Below are positions 53,945-63,942 of a stretch of DNA of 64,000 nt, piece by piece (the first letter of the stretch is position 1; every line of letters begins with the position of its first letter). Below the pieces are notes generated by a model. That model was not told the origin of the DNA and searched no databases. It saw nothing but the letters and a program-made list of their open reading frames with translations. Where the stretch lies: contig NZ_CAMPHV010000010.1 in the NCBI RefSeq assembly GCF_946886105.1, forward strand, positions 77,787 through 141,786, given 5' to 3'. Source of the stretch: an uncultured Pseudomonas sp. (lineage in GTDB: Bacteria; Pseudomonadota; Gammaproteobacteria; Pseudomonadales; Pseudomonadaceae). The position numbers and the translations under genes were made by a program.

Positions 53945-54343
53945 TCAATGACAGCCGCCGGATTCCAGATCCTTGAGAATCGGGCAATCCGGGCGCTGAT
54001 CGCCGTGGCAGTGCTCCATCAACTCCTGCAGGCTGTCGCGCAGGCTGCTGAGTTCGGCGATTTTGCGGTTCAGCGCGTCGATATGCCCGGCGGCCAGGGC
54101 TTTGACGTCGGCGCTGGCGCGCTGCCGGTCCTGCCACAGGGTTAGCAGCTTGCTCACCTCCTCGAGCGAGAAGCCCAGGTCCCGCGCGCGCTTGATAAAG
54201 GCCAGGCGGTGCAGGTCCTGGGCGTCGTATTGGCGGTAGCCACTGTCGGTGCGCCCGGCTGCCGGCAGCAACTCGATACTTTCGTAGTAACGGATCATCT
54301 TGGCGCTAAGGCCGGTTTGCCGTGCGGCTTGGCCGATATTCAT
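53945..54343 (-). CDS. cueR: copper-responsive MerR-family regulator CueR
   Basis: A 132-residue MerR protein. It begins 'MNIGQAARQTGLSAKMIRYYE' with the helix-turn-helix, followed by the dimer coiled coil. The Cu(I)-binding Cys pair falls at C112 and C120, the same numbers as in E. coli CueR. A His/Cys tail (ESGGCH) follows. It should activate copA and copZ in response to Cu(I) through the two 19-bp-spaced promoters at 57.1 kb. It lies downstream of copA on the same strand, separated by repeats. Confidence 0.93.
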   Translation of the reverse strand: MNIGQAARQTGLSAKMIRYYESIELLPAAGRTDSGYRQYDAQDLHRLAFIKRARDLGFSLEEVSKLLTLWQDRQRASADVKALAAGHIDALNRKIAELSSLRDSLQELMEHCHGDQRPDCPILKDLESGGCH

Positions 54344-54387
54344 CGATACTTCCCAACGATGTTTGTGTAGGAGCGGATTGTCGTCCC

Positions 54388-54454
54388 GTAGCCCGGATGC
54401 AATCCGGGGAAATTGGCGCCTATACAACCGCTCCCCGGATTTCATCCGGGCTAC
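54388..54454. repeat. REP pair, GTAGCCCGGATGCAATCC family
   Basis: Arms at both ends form an inverted repeat around GGCGCCTATACAACCGCT. The same hairpin including this loop recurs 197 bases away at 54585-54651. Confidence 0.9.
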
Positions 54455-54497
54455 GGGGGTTGCGAGCTCTGCGGGTTCTGCGGTTGCCAGCGTTCCG
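54455..54497 (-). repeat. duplicated, noncoding copy of the copA 3' tail
   Basis: Read on the minus strand this stretch would encode 'ERWQPQNPQSSQPP', close to the real CopA end '[14 protein letters not shown]'. With the adjoining REP hairpin it forms the second copy of a direct repeat with a 197-base offset. Confidence 0.75.
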
Positions 54498-54511
54498 TCC
54501 AACGATGCTTG

Positions 54512-54570
54512 TGTAGGAGCAGCCTGTCCGCGATCCAGGCGACGCGGATCGCGGCCAAGGCCGCTGCTAC
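54512..54570. repeat. REP element, GTAGGAGCAGCCTGTCC family
   Basis: Imperfect arms (TGTAGGAGCAGCCTGTCCGC and GCGGCCAAGGCCGCTGCTAC) form an inverted repeat of the same class as 9102-9174. Confidence 0.75.
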
Positions 54571-54584
54571 GGCTATGCCGCTCC

Positions 54585-54651
54585 GTAGCCCGGATGCAAT
54601 CCGGGAGCAGTGGCGCCTATACAACCGCTCCCCGGATTTCATCCGGGCTAC
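54585..54651. repeat. REP pair overlapping the copA stop region
   Basis: Inverted arms of the GTAGCCCGGATGCAATCC family surround GGCGCCTATACAACCGCT. The right arm reaches four bases into the copA gene (54648), so the copA stop codon is formed within the repeat. Confidence 0.85.
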
Positions 54652-57050
54652 GGAATTTGCGAGCTCTCCGGGCTCTTCGGCTTCCAGCGTTTCAGCAGCA
54701 GGGCATTGCTCACCACGCACAGGCTCGACGCCGCCATGGCGCCGCCGGCGAGCATCGGGTTGAGCAGGCCGATGGCGGCCAGCGGTATGCCGATCAGGTT
54801 GTAGATAAAGGCCCAGAACAGGTTCTGGCGGATCTTGTTGTAGGTGCGCCGGCTGATCTCCAGCGCGGCCGGCACCAGGCGTGGGTCGCCGCGCATCAGG
54901 GTGATGCCGGCGGCATGCATAGCCACATCGGTGCCGCTGCCCATGGCGATGCCGACATCCGCGGCGGCCAGCGCCGGAGCGTCGTTAATGCCATCGCCGA
55001 CCATGGCCACCGCCTCGTGCTGTTTCAGGCGGGCGATGATCGTGGCTTTGTCCGCCGGCAACACTTCGGCATGTACCGAGTCGATCTGCAGGGCGCTGGC
55101 CACGGCGTTGGCGCTGCCCTTGTTATCGCCGCTGATCAGGTGGCTGCGGATACCCAGCGCTTTGAGCTCGGCGACGGCCTCGGCTGCGCCCGGCTTGAGC
55201 GTATCGCCAAAGGCGAACAGGCCGAGCACGCGGGGGCTGGGTTTCTCCTCGATCAGCCAGGACAGGGTGCGGCCCTCTGCTTCCCAGGCCAGGGCCTCGG
55301 CGACCAGTACGCTGTTCTGCAACCAGTGTTCTTCGAGCAGGCGCTTGTTACCCAGGGCCAGGCGCCGTTCGCCGATCTGCCCGGCGATGCCGCGCCCGGC
55401 CAGGGCCTGGCTATCGCTGATCTCCGGCAGTTGCAGTTGGCGTGCGTTGCAGGCGTCGAGCACGGCCTTGGCCAGCGGATGCTCGCTGCCGCGTTGCAGG
55501 GCGCCGGCCAGTTGCAGCAACGCCTCGGTGTCGCCATCGACCGCGCGCAAGTGGGCGATCTGCGGGCTGCCGGAAGTCAGGGTGCCGGTCTTGTCGAAGG
55601 CCACCGCGGTCACCCCGTGGGCGACTTCCAGGGCGCTGGCGTCCTTGATCAGGATGCCGTGCCGTGCGGCCACTCCGGTGCCGGCCATGATCGCGGTCGG
55701 GGTGGCCAGGCCGAGGGCGCAGGGGCAGGCGATCACCAGCACCGCCACGGCATTCAGCAGGGCGGTTTCCAGCGGCGCGCCGAGCATCGACCAGCTCAGC
55801 AATGTGCCCAGCGCGAGCAGCAGCACGGTCGGGACGAACACCAGGCTGACCTTGTCCACCAGCTTCTGGATCGGCGCCTTGGCCGCCTGGGCGTCTTCGA
55901 CCAGGCGAATGATTTTCGCCAGCACGGTTTCCGCGCCCAGGGCGGTGGTTTCCACCACCAGACGGCCTTCGCCGTTGATCGCCCCGGCGGTGACCTTATC
56001 GCCCGGTTGCTTGGGTTGCGGCAGGCTTTCCCCACTGATCAGGGCTTCGTCGGCGTGGCTGCGCCCGGCCAGCACCTGGCCGTCGACGGGAAAACGCTCG
56101 CCCGGTTTGACCACCACCTGATCGCCCAGAACCAAGGCGCTCAGCGTCACCAACTGCTCCTGACCGTCGCGCAGGCGCAATGCCTGATCGGGGCGCAGGG
56201 CTTGCAGCGCGCGGATGGCGCTGGTGGTCTGGCGTTTGGCGCGGCTTTCCAGGTATTTGCCGAGCAGGATCAGGCTGATGATCACCGCCGAGGTTTCGAA
56301 ATACAGATGCGGCATGCTGCCGGCAGGCGCGGCCGCCCATTGGTAGAGACTCAGGCCGTAACCGGCGCTGGTGCCGATGGCCACCAGTTGATCCATGTTG
56401 CCGGTGCGCGCCAGCAACGCGCGCCACGCGGCCCGGTAGAAGCGTGCGCCGAGCACGAACTGCACCGGAGTGGCCAGGGCGAATTGCAGCCAGGCCGGCA
56501 GCATCCAGTGCACGCCCAAGGGTTCGAGCAGCATCGGTACCAGCAAGGGCGCGGTCAGCAGCATGGCCAGCGCCAGTGCCCAGCGCTCGCGTTGCAGGTG
56601 TCGGTCGGTCGCGGAGGCGGCTGGTTGTTGCGCGTCCACCAGGCTTGCCGAGTAACCCGCGGCGCTCACCGCTTGCAGCAGCGGTTGCGGCTCGAGGCCG
56701 GCGACGACCTCGAGTCGCGCCTGCTCGTTGGCCAGGTTGACGCTGACCGACAATACCCCCGGCTGTTGCGCCAGAGCGCGCTCCACGCGGCCGACGCAAC
56801 TGGCGCAGGTCATGCCGTCGATGGCTAGCTCCAGGCGCTCGCTGGGCACCTGATAGCCGGCGCTTTCGACCGCGGCGAGCAGCTGGCTGAGGCTGCCCAG
56901 GGGCGCTTCGATGCGTGCCTGTTCGCTGGCCAGGTTGACGCTGACGCTCTGCACCTCGGCAACCTGGCCGAGGGCGCGCTCGACACGTCCGACGCAGCTG
57001 GCGCAGGTCATGCCGCTGATCGGCAGTTCGAAGGTGGTCAGGCTGGTCAT
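54648..57050 (-). CDS. copA: Cu(I)-exporting P1B-type ATPase CopA
   Basis: An 800-residue copper ATPase. Two N-terminal metal-binding domains carry GMTCASC (C16/C19 and C82/C85). The membrane CPC motif is in '[21 protein letters not shown]' features ([12 protein letters not shown]), the phosphorylated Asp is in DKTGTLT, and '[16 protein letters not shown]' features ([10 protein letters not shown]) are present. It pumps Cu(I) to the periplasm. The ATG at 57050 has GGAG six bases upstream. It is divergent from copZ, with CueR-type operators between. Its stop lies in a REP element. Confidence 0.95.
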   Translation of the reverse strand: MTSLTTFELPISGMTCASCVGRVERALGQVAEVQSVSVNLASEQARIEAPLGSLSQLLAAVESAGYQVPSERLELAIDGMTCASCVGRVERALAQQPGVLSVSVNLANEQARLEVVAGLEPQPLLQAVSAAGYSASLVDAQQPAASATDRHLQRERWALALAMLLTAPLLVPMLLEPLGVHWMLPAWLQFALATPVQFVLGARFYRAAWRALLARTGNMDQLVAIGTSAGYGLSLYQWAAAPAGSMPHLYFETSAVIISLILLGKYLESRAKRQTTSAIRALQALRPDQALRLRDGQEQLVTLSALVLGDQVVVKPGERFPVDGQVLAGRSHADEALISGESLPQPKQPGDKVTAGAINGEGRLVVETTALGAETVLAKIIRLVEDAQAAKAPIQKLVDKVSLVFVPTVLLLALGTLLSWSMLGAPLETALLNAVAVLVIACPCALGLATPTAIMAGTGVAARHGILIKDASALEVAHGVTAVAFDKTGTLTSGSPQIAHLRAVDGDTEALLQLAGALQRGSEHPLAKAVLDACNARQLQLPEISDSQALAGRGIAGQIGERRLALGNKRLLEEHWLQNSVLVAEALAWEAEGRTLSWLIEEKPSPRVLGLFAFGDTLKPGAAEAVAELKALGIRSHLISGDNKGSANAVASALQIDSVHAEVLPADKATIIARLKQHEAVAMVGDGINDAPALAAADVGIAMGSGTDVAMHAAGITLMRGDPRLVPAALEISRRTYNKIRQNLFWAFIYNLIGIPLAAIGLLNPMLAGGAMAASSLCVVSNALLLKRWKPKSPESSQIP

Positions 57051-57083
57051 GGGCTTCTCCATCGGCTTTCGGCACAGGATCAA

Positions 57084-57107
57084 CCTTGACCCGTGGGTAA
57101 GGTCAAG
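57084..57107 (-). promoter_or_regulatory. CueR-type operator/promoter for copA
   Basis: CCTTGACC...GGTCAAG is a dyad. On the minus strand TTGACC starts a long-spacer MerR-type promoter reading into copA. Confidence 0.75.
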
Positions 57108-57119
57108 CGCTTTTTATTG

Positions 57120-57147
57120 CTTGACCTTACCCGTGGGGTAAGCCTGA
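57120..57147 (+). promoter_or_regulatory. CueR-type operator/promoter for copZ
   Basis: CTTGACCTTACCCGTGGGGT followed by AAGCC is a dyad. TTGACC and GACACT are 19 bases apart, the overlong spacing that MerR/CueR proteins correct by DNA distortion. It reads into copZ 53 bases later. Confidence 0.75.
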
Positions 57148-57200
57148 CACTGGCCGTATCCCGCGCAGCAGCGGGGTTCATCTTCCCCAGGAGTTTATCG

Positions 57201-57413
57201 ATGCAAGCACCACAGGTTCATACGCTCAACGTGCAAGGCATGACATGCGAGCATTGCGTCAAAACCATCACCGAAGCCTTGCAGGCGCGCGATCCTGCCG
57301 CCGATGTGAAGGTTAAGCTGGCCGGCGGCGAGGTGCGGGTGAGCAGCAGTCTTTCGAGCGATGCGCTGATCATCGCGATTGCCGAGGCGGGGTATGGGGC
57401 TGGTTTGGCTTGA
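57201..57413 (+). CDS. copZ: CopZ-type copper chaperone
   Basis: A 70-residue heavy-metal-associated domain with the Cu(I) site 'GMTCEHCVKTI' (C16 and C19). It would carry Cu(I) in the cytoplasm and pass it to CopA or CueR. Length is right for a free-standing chaperone. AGGAG sits eight bases before the ATG. It is divergent from copA and shares its CueR control. Confidence 0.92.
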   Translation: MQAPQVHTLNVQGMTCEHCVKTITEALQARDPAADVKVKLAGGEVRVSSSLSSDALIIAIAEAGYGAGLA

Positions 57414-57434
57414 TAGGTTTTGTGACCAGGCGAC

Positions 57435-57544
57435 TACCCGGATTGCATCCGGGCTACCGAAGACCCCGTAGCCTGGATAAGCGCAGCGCAATCCGGGACC
57501 GGGGTGCCGCCATCCCGGATTGTGCTAAGGCTTATCCGGGCTAC
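57435..57544. repeat. REP cluster overlapping the TetR gene end
   Basis: A small palindrome (57435-57456) is followed by a longer hairpin with arms GTAGCCTGGATAAGCGCAGC... (57468-57498) and ...GGCTTATCCGGGCTAC (57513-57544). The right arm overlaps the last codons and stop of the TetR gene. Confidence 0.85.
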
Positions 57545-58163
57545 TCGACCAGTCGCGAATCAAGCCGCGAAAGCAGGCATCGACCAGGGGCGCGGTGTCG
57601 CTCAACGGGTCGAACAGGCCGGGGTCGCGCAACCAGTCATGGAACAGGCCGACGATCAGCGCGTGCAGCGAACGGGCCGCCAGGCGCGGGCTGATGCCCG
57701 GTTGCAGGCGCGGGCAGACGTCGGCGCGCGCGAACTGCTGTTCGCACAGCCGGATAAACAGATTGATAAAGGCCTCGTGGCGTTCTTCGGCCTCGCGCAG
57801 GTCGGCGGTAAATTCGCAGCGGCGCAACAGGATGGTGAAGATGCGCCGCTTCTGTTCGTCGCGGGCCAGGTTCTCGATGGCTTCGATGCACAGCTCGCGC
57901 AGGGTCAGCAGCGGGTCGCGGTCAGCGCAGCCGGCCAGTCGTTCGGCCAGTTGCTCGGGAGGCAGGCGCACCTGGCTGAGCATTTCGTTGAACAGGTGGG
58001 CCTTGTTCTCGAAGTGCCAATACACCGCGCCGCGGGTCACCCCAGCGTGGCGGGCGATATGTTCCAGGCTGGTATGGGCCACACCTTTTTCCAGAAACAA
58101 CGTCTCCGCCGCCGCGAGTAGGGCGTAGCGGGTTTGCTCGGCTTCTTCTTTGGTTCGGCGCAT
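57525..58163 (-). CDS. TetR/AcrR-family repressor of the adjacent RND pump
   Basis: A 212-residue repressor of the AcrR/TtgR/MexL type. The start 'MRRTKEEAEQTRYALL' and 'HAGVTRGAVYWHFENKAHL' helix-turn-helix (VTRGAVYWHF) are close to TtgR; 'RRIFTILLRRCEFT' begins the ligand domain. It is divergent from the membrane-fusion gene, and a TtgR-like operator lies between. The last residues (SPDKP) and stop codon are encoded inside a REP element, so the ancestral C-terminus may have been replaced. Confidence 0.88.
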   Translation of the reverse strand: MRRTKEEAEQTRYALLAAAETLFLEKGVAHTSLEHIARHAGVTRGAVYWHFENKAHLFNEMLSQVRLPPEQLAERLAGCADRDPLLTLRELCIEAIENLARDEQKRRIFTILLRRCEFTADLREAEERHEAFINLFIRLCEQQFARADVCPRLQPGISPRLAARSLHALIVGLFHDWLRDPGLFDPLSDTAPLVDACFRGLIRDWSSSPDKP

Positions 58164-58264
58164 GGCGGTGACTTGATTCGGCAAGCGGGTTGGCGGATGC
58201 GGCCGACGCGATGCTCCGCGCCGGCGGGTGGTAAAGTGTAATGAATTGATCGGTGTGGGTCTAT

Positions 58265-58286
58265 TTACAAACAGTGATGTATGTAA
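58265..58286. promoter_or_regulatory. AcrR/TtgR-type operator
   Basis: TTACAAACA-GTGA-TGTATGTAA is a dyad with 8 of 9 arm positions matched. It resembles, from memory, the P. putida TtgR and E. coli AcrR operators. It lies 53 bases before the membrane-fusion gene ATG. Confidence 0.7.
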
Positions 58287-58338
58287 CTAGCATTACCCGT
58301 CTCAAGCGTTGCGCTTCGCGTTGTCCCGGAGACACCCC

Positions 58339-59496
58339 ATGCCTTTGTTACGCCTCTTTCCCGCTGCTTGCGGTGCTGTGCTGTTTTCTGGCTTTTTACT
58401 GGTGGCCCGGGCGGCCGATATGCCGCCGCCCGAGGTGGTGGTGGAAAGCGTTCAGGCCGCCCCCTTACCCCTGGTGTTCGAATATTCGGCACGCACCGCC
58501 GGCTTTCGCGAGGTGCAGGTACGCGCCCAGGTCAGCGGCATTCTGCAGGAGCGCACCTACCTGGAAGGCAGCCAGGTCAAGCAGGGGCAGGTGATGTTCC
58601 GCATCGATCCGCGTACCTACCAAGCGGCACTGGCCCGGGCCAAGGGTGCGCTGGCCCAGGAGCAGGCGCGCTATCGGCAGACCGAGCGCGACCTCAAGCG
58701 CATCCGCGAATTGCAGAAGAAGGGCTTCGCCAGCGAAAGCGAACTGGATAACGCGATCTCCAACTTCGAGCAGAGCAAGGCCAATATCCAGGCCGCCGAA
58801 GCCGAGGTGCAGTCCAAGCAGATTGACCTCGACTACTGCACGGTCAAGGCGCCGATTTCCGGTATCACCAGCCGGGAAACCGTTTCCGAAGGCAGCCTGA
58901 TGGTCGCCGGCGATCCGAACGCCAGCCTGCTGAGCAATATCACCCAACTCGACCCGCTGTACGTCAACTTCGCCGCTCCGGATTCGGACGTGGAAAGCGT
59001 GCGCGCCGGCCTGCAAAGCGGCGACCTGGTGTTGCCCGACGACGGCAAGATGCACATCGCCATCCAGTTCGGCGATGGTTCCAGCTACCCGCTGGAGGGC
59101 ACCGTGGACTTCACCGACAGCCTGGTCGACCGCAATACCGGCACCGTCAGCGTGCGCGCCGTGGTGCCCAACCCCGAGCAGAAGTTGCTGCCGGGCCAGT
59201 TCGTGCGGGTGCAGGTCAAGGGCGTTACCCGCAGCAACGCGATTACCCTGCCCGAGCGGGCGGTGGCTCAGGGGCCGGGCGGCACCTTCGTCTATGTGGT
59301 GGACGGCGAAGGCATCGCGCGGATGCGCCAGGTCAGCACCGGGCACACCGCCAACGGCCGCTGGGTGATTGAGTCCGGCATCGGCGCGGGCGATAGGGTG
59401 GTGGTCGAGGGCTTGGCCAAGGTGCGGCCGGACACCCCGGTCAAGGTCGTCGACGCCGCCCAAGTCGCCGGTGGTTCCGAGGGGCGCACGCCGTGA
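58339..59496 (+). CDS. RND efflux periplasmic membrane-fusion protein
   Basis: A 385-residue adaptor of the AcrA/MexE type. A signal peptide ([25 protein letters not shown], given here by its end FLLVARA) is cleaved before ADMPP; no lipobox Cys is at the cleavage point, so it is not a typical lipoprotein. Then come a lipoyl half-motif '[20 protein letters not shown]' (seen as [13 protein letters not shown]), an alpha-hairpin (about 95-165), and '[13 protein letters not shown]' in the beta-barrel. GGAG lies eight bases before the ATG. It overlaps the pump gene by GTGA. Confidence 0.9.
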   Translation: MPLLRLFPAACGAVLFSGFLLVARAADMPPPEVVVESVQAAPLPLVFEYSARTAGFREVQVRAQVSGILQERTYLEGSQVKQGQVMFRIDPRTYQAALARAKGALAQEQARYRQTERDLKRIRELQKKGFASESELDNAISNFEQSKANIQAAEAEVQSKQIDLDYCTVKAPISGITSRETVSEGSLMVAGDPNASLLSNITQLDPLYVNFAAPDSDVESVRAGLQSGDLVLPDDGKMHIAIQFGDGSSYPLEGTVDFTDSLVDRNTGTVSVRAVVPNPEQKLLPGQFVRVQVKGVTRSNAITLPERAVAQGPGGTFVYVVDGEGIARMRQVSTGHTANGRWVIESGIGAGDRVVVEGLAKVRPDTPVKVVDAAQVAGGSEGRTP

Positions 59497-62400
59497 TCTC
59501 ACGCTTCTTTATCGACCGCCCGGTATTCGCCGCGGTCATCTCCATCGTCATCGTTCTCGCCGGCCTGATGGCCATGCGCACGCTGCCGATCGCCCAGTAC
59601 CCGCAGATCCTGCCGCCGCAGGTGTCGGTCAGCGCCAGCTATGCCGGGGCCAGCGCCCAGGTGATCGCCGAAACCGTGGCCGCGCCGCTGGAACAATCGA
59701 TCAACGGCGTCGAGGGCATGCTCTATCAGCAGTCCAATTCGGGCGGCAACGCCATGAGCCTGTCGGTGTATTTCGAGGTCGGCCGCGACCCCGATCAGGC
59801 CACCATCGACGTCAACAACCGGGTTCAGGCCGCGTTGGCCAAGCTGCCGGAGGAAGTGCGTCGGCAGGGCGTCAAGGTGGTGAAGAAGTCCTCCGACATT
59901 CTTCAGGTGGTGACGCTGTTTTCCCCGGACGGCTCGCGCGACCCGGTGTATATCAGCAACTACGCGTTGATCAATGTGATCGACGAGCTCAAGCGCCTGC
60001 CCGGGGTCGGCGACGTCAGCCAGTTCGGCTCGAAAGACTATTCGATGCGAATCTGGCTGCGCCCGGACAAGCTGGCGCAATACGACCTGACGCCGACCGA
60101 TGTGGTGGCGGCGATTCGCGAGCAGAACTCGCAGTTCGCCGCCGGCAGCTTCGGCCAGCAGCCGTTGCAGCAGGAGCAGGACTTCACCTACACGGTGACC
60201 ACCCAGGGCCGCTTTACCGATCCCAAGGCTTTCGAAAACGTCATCCTGCGCAGCGACGCCACCGGCGCCAGCCTGCTGCTCAAGGATGTCGCGCGGATCG
60301 AGCTGGGCGCCCAGGACTACTCGCTGATGACCTCGCTCAACGGCCAGCAGAACGCGGCGTTCGGCGTCTACCTGCAGCCGGGCGCCAATGCTCTGGATAC
60401 CGCCGAGGCGGTGCAGGCGGCGCTGGATCGCTTGTCGAAGAACTTCCCCAGCGGCATGACCTACAAAATCCCCTACGACACCACCAAGTTCGTCCGGGTG
60501 TCGATCAAGGAGGTGATCCATACCTTCTTCGAGGCCCTGGTGCTGGTGGTGTTGGTGGTCTTCCTGTTCCTGCAGAACTGGCGCGCCACGCTGATCCCGC
60601 TGTTGGCGATCCCGGTGTCGCTGGTCGGCACCTTCGCCGGCATGTACCTGCTGGGTTTTTCGATCAACCTGCTGACCTTGTTCGGCATGGTGCTGGCCAT
60701 CGGTATCGTGGTGGACGACGCCATCGTGGTGATCGAGAACGTCGAGCGGGTGATGAACAGCGAGAAGATCGGCCCGCGCGAGGCGACCATCAAGGCCATG
60801 GAAGAGGTTACCGGGCCGATCATCGCCATCGTTCTGGTGCTCTGCGCGGTGTTCGTGCCGGTGGGCTTTCTCGGCGGCCTGGCCGGCGAGATGTACAAAC
60901 AGTTCGCGATCACCATCGCGGTGTCGGTGGTGATCTCCGGGATAGTCGCGCTGACCCTGAGCCCGGCGCTCTGCGCCTTGCTGCTCAAGCCCGGGCATCA
61001 CGAACCGGCGGCGCCGTTCCGGGCCTTCAATCGGGTCTTCGACAAGTTGACCAGTGGCTATACCGCGGGCGTGCGTTTCTTCCTCAAGCGCTCGGCGGTC
61101 GGCCTGCTGCTGTTCGGCGCGATGATCGCGCTGATGGTCGCGCTGTTCGGTCGGGTGCCCAGCTCGCTGGTGCCCAACGAAGACCAGGGCTATGTGATCA
61201 ATGCCTACTTCCTGCCGCCGGCCGCTTCGCTGACTCGCACCGAGAAGCTCACCAGTGATGTCACCCAGCAACTGATGGACCATCCGGCGGTGCAGGACGT
61301 GGTGACCTTCGCCGGCTTCGACGTGCTGACCTTCGGCACCCGCAGCAACGCCGGGGTGTCCTTCGTGCCGTTGAAAGACTGGAGCGAGCGCACCACGCCT
61401 GAGCTGGACGCGCGCAACCTGACGCGCGAGTTCATGGGCATGGGCGCGGCGCAGAAAGACGGCATGGTGATGAGCTTCAACCCGCCGCCGATCACTGGTA
61501 TGAGCACCACCGGCGGCTTCGAAGGGTTTATCCAGGATCGCAGCGGCGGTGGTACCGCGCTGCTGGCGCAAAAGGTCCAGGCGTTTCTCGCCGCCGCGGC
61601 CAAACGGCCGGAGCTGGCCGGGGTGCAGAGCACCTTCAGCGCCAACGTGCCGCAGTACTACATCGACCTCGACCGCACCAAGGCGCGGGCCCTGGGTGTG
61701 CCGATCAACGATGTGTTCACCGCCATGCAGGCGACCTTCGGCAGCTATTACGTCAACGACTTCAACCTGTACGGGCGCACCTTCCAGGTCAGCCTGCAGG
61801 CCGAGTCGGAGTTCCGCCGCAAGCCCGAGGATCTGTCCCAGGTCTACGTGCGCTCGGCCGGCGGCGAGCTGGTGTCGTTGTCCAGCCTGGTCAAGGTCGA
61901 GCGGATTCTCGGGCCCGATACCTATGCGCGCTTCAACGTCTATCCGGCGGCGAAGATTCTCGGTGGCCCGGCGCCGGGCTACAGCTCGGGGCAAGCCCTG
62001 GCGGCGGTGCAGGAAATCGCCGACGAGGTGCTCGGCAGCGACTACAGCATCGGCTGGACCGGCTCGGCCTATCAGGAATTGGCGACCCAGGGTTCGGGCA
62101 GCATGGCCTTTATCTTCGGCCTGATCATGGTGTTCCTGATTCTCGCCGCACAGTACGAGCGTTGGACCTTGCCGCTGGCGGTGGTCACTGCGGTGCCCTT
62201 CGCGGTGTTCGGCGCGATTCTCGCGGTGTGGTTGCGCGGTATCGAAAACGACCTGTATTTCCAGGTCGGCCTGGTTACCCTGATCGGTCTGGCGGCGAAG
62301 AACGCGATTCTTATCGTCGAGTTCGCTGTACTCTGCCGGGCGCAGGGCATGGGCATCTTCGAATCGGCCTTGGAGGCCTCGCGGCTGCGCTTCCGCCCGA

Positions 62401-62621
62401 TCATCATGACCTCGCTGGCGTTCATTCTCGGCGTGGTGCCGTTGGCCATCAGCAGTGGCGCCGGCTCGGCCAGCCGTCACTCGATCGGCACCGGGGTGAT
62501 CGGCGGCATGCTCGCCGCCACCGTGCTGGCGATCTTTTTGATCCCGATGTTCTATCTGCTGGTGGAGTCGTTGGCGGCAAAACTCGGCATGGGACGAAAA
62601 AAGGCCGTCACGCCGGTTTGA
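59493..62621 (+). CDS. RND multidrug efflux transporter (HAE1 family)
   Basis: A 1042-residue inner-membrane pump with 12 helices. It opens with '[20 protein letters not shown]' features (FFIDRPVFA). '[16 protein letters not shown]' in TM4 contains the proton-relay Asp pair. '[14 protein letters not shown]' in TM10 contains the relay Lys. It starts at GTG overlapping the adaptor stop. No outer-membrane channel gene follows, so the pump probably borrows a shared channel (OprM/TolC type), as MexJK does. Substrates are unknown. Confidence 0.93.
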   Translation: MISRFFIDRPVFAAVISIVIVLAGLMAMRTLPIAQYPQILPPQVSVSASYAGASAQVIAETVAAPLEQSINGVEGMLYQQSNSGGNAMSLSVYFEVGRDPDQATIDVNNRVQAALAKLPEEVRRQGVKVVKKSSDILQVVTLFSPDGSRDPVYISNYALINVIDELKRLPGVGDVSQFGSKDYSMRIWLRPDKLAQYDLTPTDVVAAIREQNSQFAAGSFGQQPLQQEQDFTYTVTTQGRFTDPKAFENVILRSDATGASLLLKDVARIELGAQDYSLMTSLNGQQNAAFGVYLQPGANALDTAEAVQAALDRLSKNFPSGMTYKIPYDTTKFVRVSIKEVIHTFFEALVLVVLVVFLFLQNWRATLIPLLAIPVSLVGTFAGMYLLGFSINLLTLFGMVLAIGIVVDDAIVVIENVERVMNSEKIGPREATIKAMEEVTGPIIAIVLVLCAVFVPVGFLGGLAGEMYKQFAITIAVSVVISGIVALTLSPALCALLLKPGHHEPAAPFRAFNRVFDKLTSGYTAGVRFFLKRSAVGLLLFGAMIALMVALFGRVPSSLVPNEDQGYVINAYFLPPAASLTRTEKLTSDVTQQLMDHPAVQDVVTFAGFDVLTFGTRSNAGVSFVPLKDWSERTTPELDARNLTREFMGMGAAQKDGMVMSFNPPPITGMSTTGGFEGFIQDRSGGGTALLAQKVQAFLAAAAKRPELAGVQSTFSANVPQYYIDLDRTKARALGVPINDVFTAMQATFGSYYVNDFNLYGRTFQVSLQAESEFRRKPEDLSQVYVRSAGGELVSLSSLVKVERILGPDTYARFNVYPAAKILGGPAPGYSSGQALAAVQEIADEVLGSDYSIGWTGSAYQELATQGSGSMAFIFGLIMVFLILAAQYERWTLPLAVVTAVPFAVFGAILAVWLRGIENDLYFQVGLVTLIGLAAKNAILIVEFAVLCRAQGMGIFESALEASRLRFRPIIMTSLAFILGVVPLAISSGAGSASRHSIGTGVIGGMLAATVLAIFLIPMFYLLVESLAAKLGMGRKKAVTPV

Positions 62622-62641
62622 TCTCTTGACCCGCACAAACC

Positions 62642-62708
62642 GTAGCCCGGATGCAATCCGGGAGCGGTTTGCCCGGCACTGGATTTCCCCGGATTGCATC
62701 CGGGCTAC
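62642..62708. repeat. REP pair, GTAGCCCGGATGCAATCC family
   Basis: Near-perfect 21-base inverted arms surround 24 bases, between the RND pump gene and the MFS gene. Confidence 0.9.
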
Positions 62709-62743
62709 AACGACCCCTATGTGCCCTTACTCTCAGGACTGAC

Positions 62744-63934
62744 ATGTCGTTACGTATTTTGTTGATCCTCGGTGCGCTGAGCGCTTTCGGCCCTTTGGCC
62801 ATCGATTTCTATCTGCCGAGCTTTCCGGCGCTGGCACAGGCCTTCGCCACCGATGTGGAGCATGTGCAGCTGTCGCTGTCGGCGTACTTCATCGGCTTGG
62901 CCATCGGCCAACTGCTCTATGGGCCTTTGGCTGACCGTTTCGGCCGGCGTATGCCGTTGCTGGTCGGGGTGCTGCTGTTCTCCCTGGCGTCCGTGGTCTG
63001 CGCTCTGGCGCCGAGCCTGGAGTGGTTGATCGCCGCGCGCTTCGTCCAGGCTCTCGGCGGCTGCGCCGGCATGGTGATCACCCGGGCGGTGGTGCGGGAT
63101 ATGTGCGACCCGATCGACTCGGCCAAGGTGTTCTCGCAATTGATGCTGGTGATGGGCCTGGCGCCCATCCTGGCGCCTTTGCTCGGCGGGCTGATGCTCA
63201 ATGCCCTCGGTTGGCAGTCGATCTTTATCGCGCTCGCGCTGTTCGGCGCGCTCTGCCTGTTGGCCGTGGCCTTGTGGTTGCCGGAGACCCTGGCCGGCGA
63301 TGCGCCGGCTGCGCCCTTGCGCGGGGCAGTGGGCGAATACCTGCGGCTGTTCGCTGACCTGCCGTTTCTCGGTTATGCCTTGACCGGCGGCTTCGCCGTC
63401 GCCGGGATGTTCGCTTATATCGCCGGCTCACCCTTCGTTTTCATTCAGCTGTACGGGGTGCCGGCGGAGCACTTCGGCTGGCTGTTCGGCGCCAATGCCT
63501 TGGGCTTTATCCTGGCGGCGCAGTTGAATGCCTGGCTGGTGGCGCGCCATGGCCCCAGCTACTGGTTGCGGCGCATGGTGTGGGTGTACCTGGCGTTCGG
63601 TTCGACGTTATTGCTGACGGCGCTCGCGCAACCGGCGGCGCTGTGGCCGCTGCTGTTTCCGCTGTTCGGCTGCATCGCCTGCCTCGGCGTGCTCTTGCCG
63701 AATTCCTCGGCCTGCGCCATGGCTGGACAGGGTAGCCATGCCGGCAGCGCTTCGGCGTTGCTCGGCAGCCTGCAATTCACCATCGCCGCCAGCGCCGCTG
63801 CCGCGGTCGGCCTGCTGCACGACGGCAGTGCCTGGCCGATGGCGACGGTGATGTTCGTTTGCGCGCTGCTGGCGGTGGCGTTCGCGCTGTTCACCCGCTG
63901 GGCCGAAAGCCGTGCCGGCCGTACCGGCTATTGA
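62744..63934 (+). CDS. Bcr/CflA-family MFS drug exporter
   Basis: A 396-residue major facilitator with 12 helices. 'AIDFYLPSFPALAQAF' in TM1, 'GPLADRFGRRMPLLVG' as the loop 2-3 motif and 'ARFVQALGGCAGMVITRAVVRD' (seen as FVQALGGCAGMVI) in TM4 are Bcr/CflA features. Relatives export bicyclomycin, chloramphenicol or sulfonamides. AGGA lies before the ATG at 62744. The upstream open frame reads through the REP element and is not used. Confidence 0.88.
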   Translation: MSLRILLILGALSAFGPLAIDFYLPSFPALAQAFATDVEHVQLSLSAYFIGLAIGQLLYGPLADRFGRRMPLLVGVLLFSLASVVCALAPSLEWLIAARFVQALGGCAGMVITRAVVRDMCDPIDSAKVFSQLMLVMGLAPILAPLLGGLMLNALGWQSIFIALALFGALCLLAVALWLPETLAGDAPAAPLRGAVGEYLRLFADLPFLGYALTGGFAVAGMFAYIAGSPFVFIQLYGVPAEHFGWLFGANALGFILAAQLNAWLVARHGPSYWLRRMVWVYLAFGSTLLLTALAQPAALWPLLFPLFGCIACLGVLLPNSSACAMAGQGSHAGSASALLGSLQFTIAASAAAAVGLLHDGSAWPMATVMFVCALLAVAFALFTRWAESRAGRTGY

Positions 63935-63942
63935 GCCGTGGC

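Larger units (their letters stand above)
54344..54647. other. 304-base gap between copA and cueR built of repeats
   Basis: It holds three REP-type hairpins (54388-54454, 54512-54570, 54585-54651) and a noncoding copy of the copA tail (about 54455-54497). No gene is present. The cueR promoter must lie near its left end. Confidence 0.85.

Noticed and set aside
54300..56828. An 842-codon + strand frame opposite copA.
   Set aside because: It runs through REP repeats and antisense copA sequence; composition is typical of a shadow frame.
59499..62699. A 1066-codon open frame on the minus strand opposite the RND pump gene.
   Set aside because: His/Gln/Arg/Gly-rich antisense translation with no motif; the + strand encodes an unmistakable RND protein.
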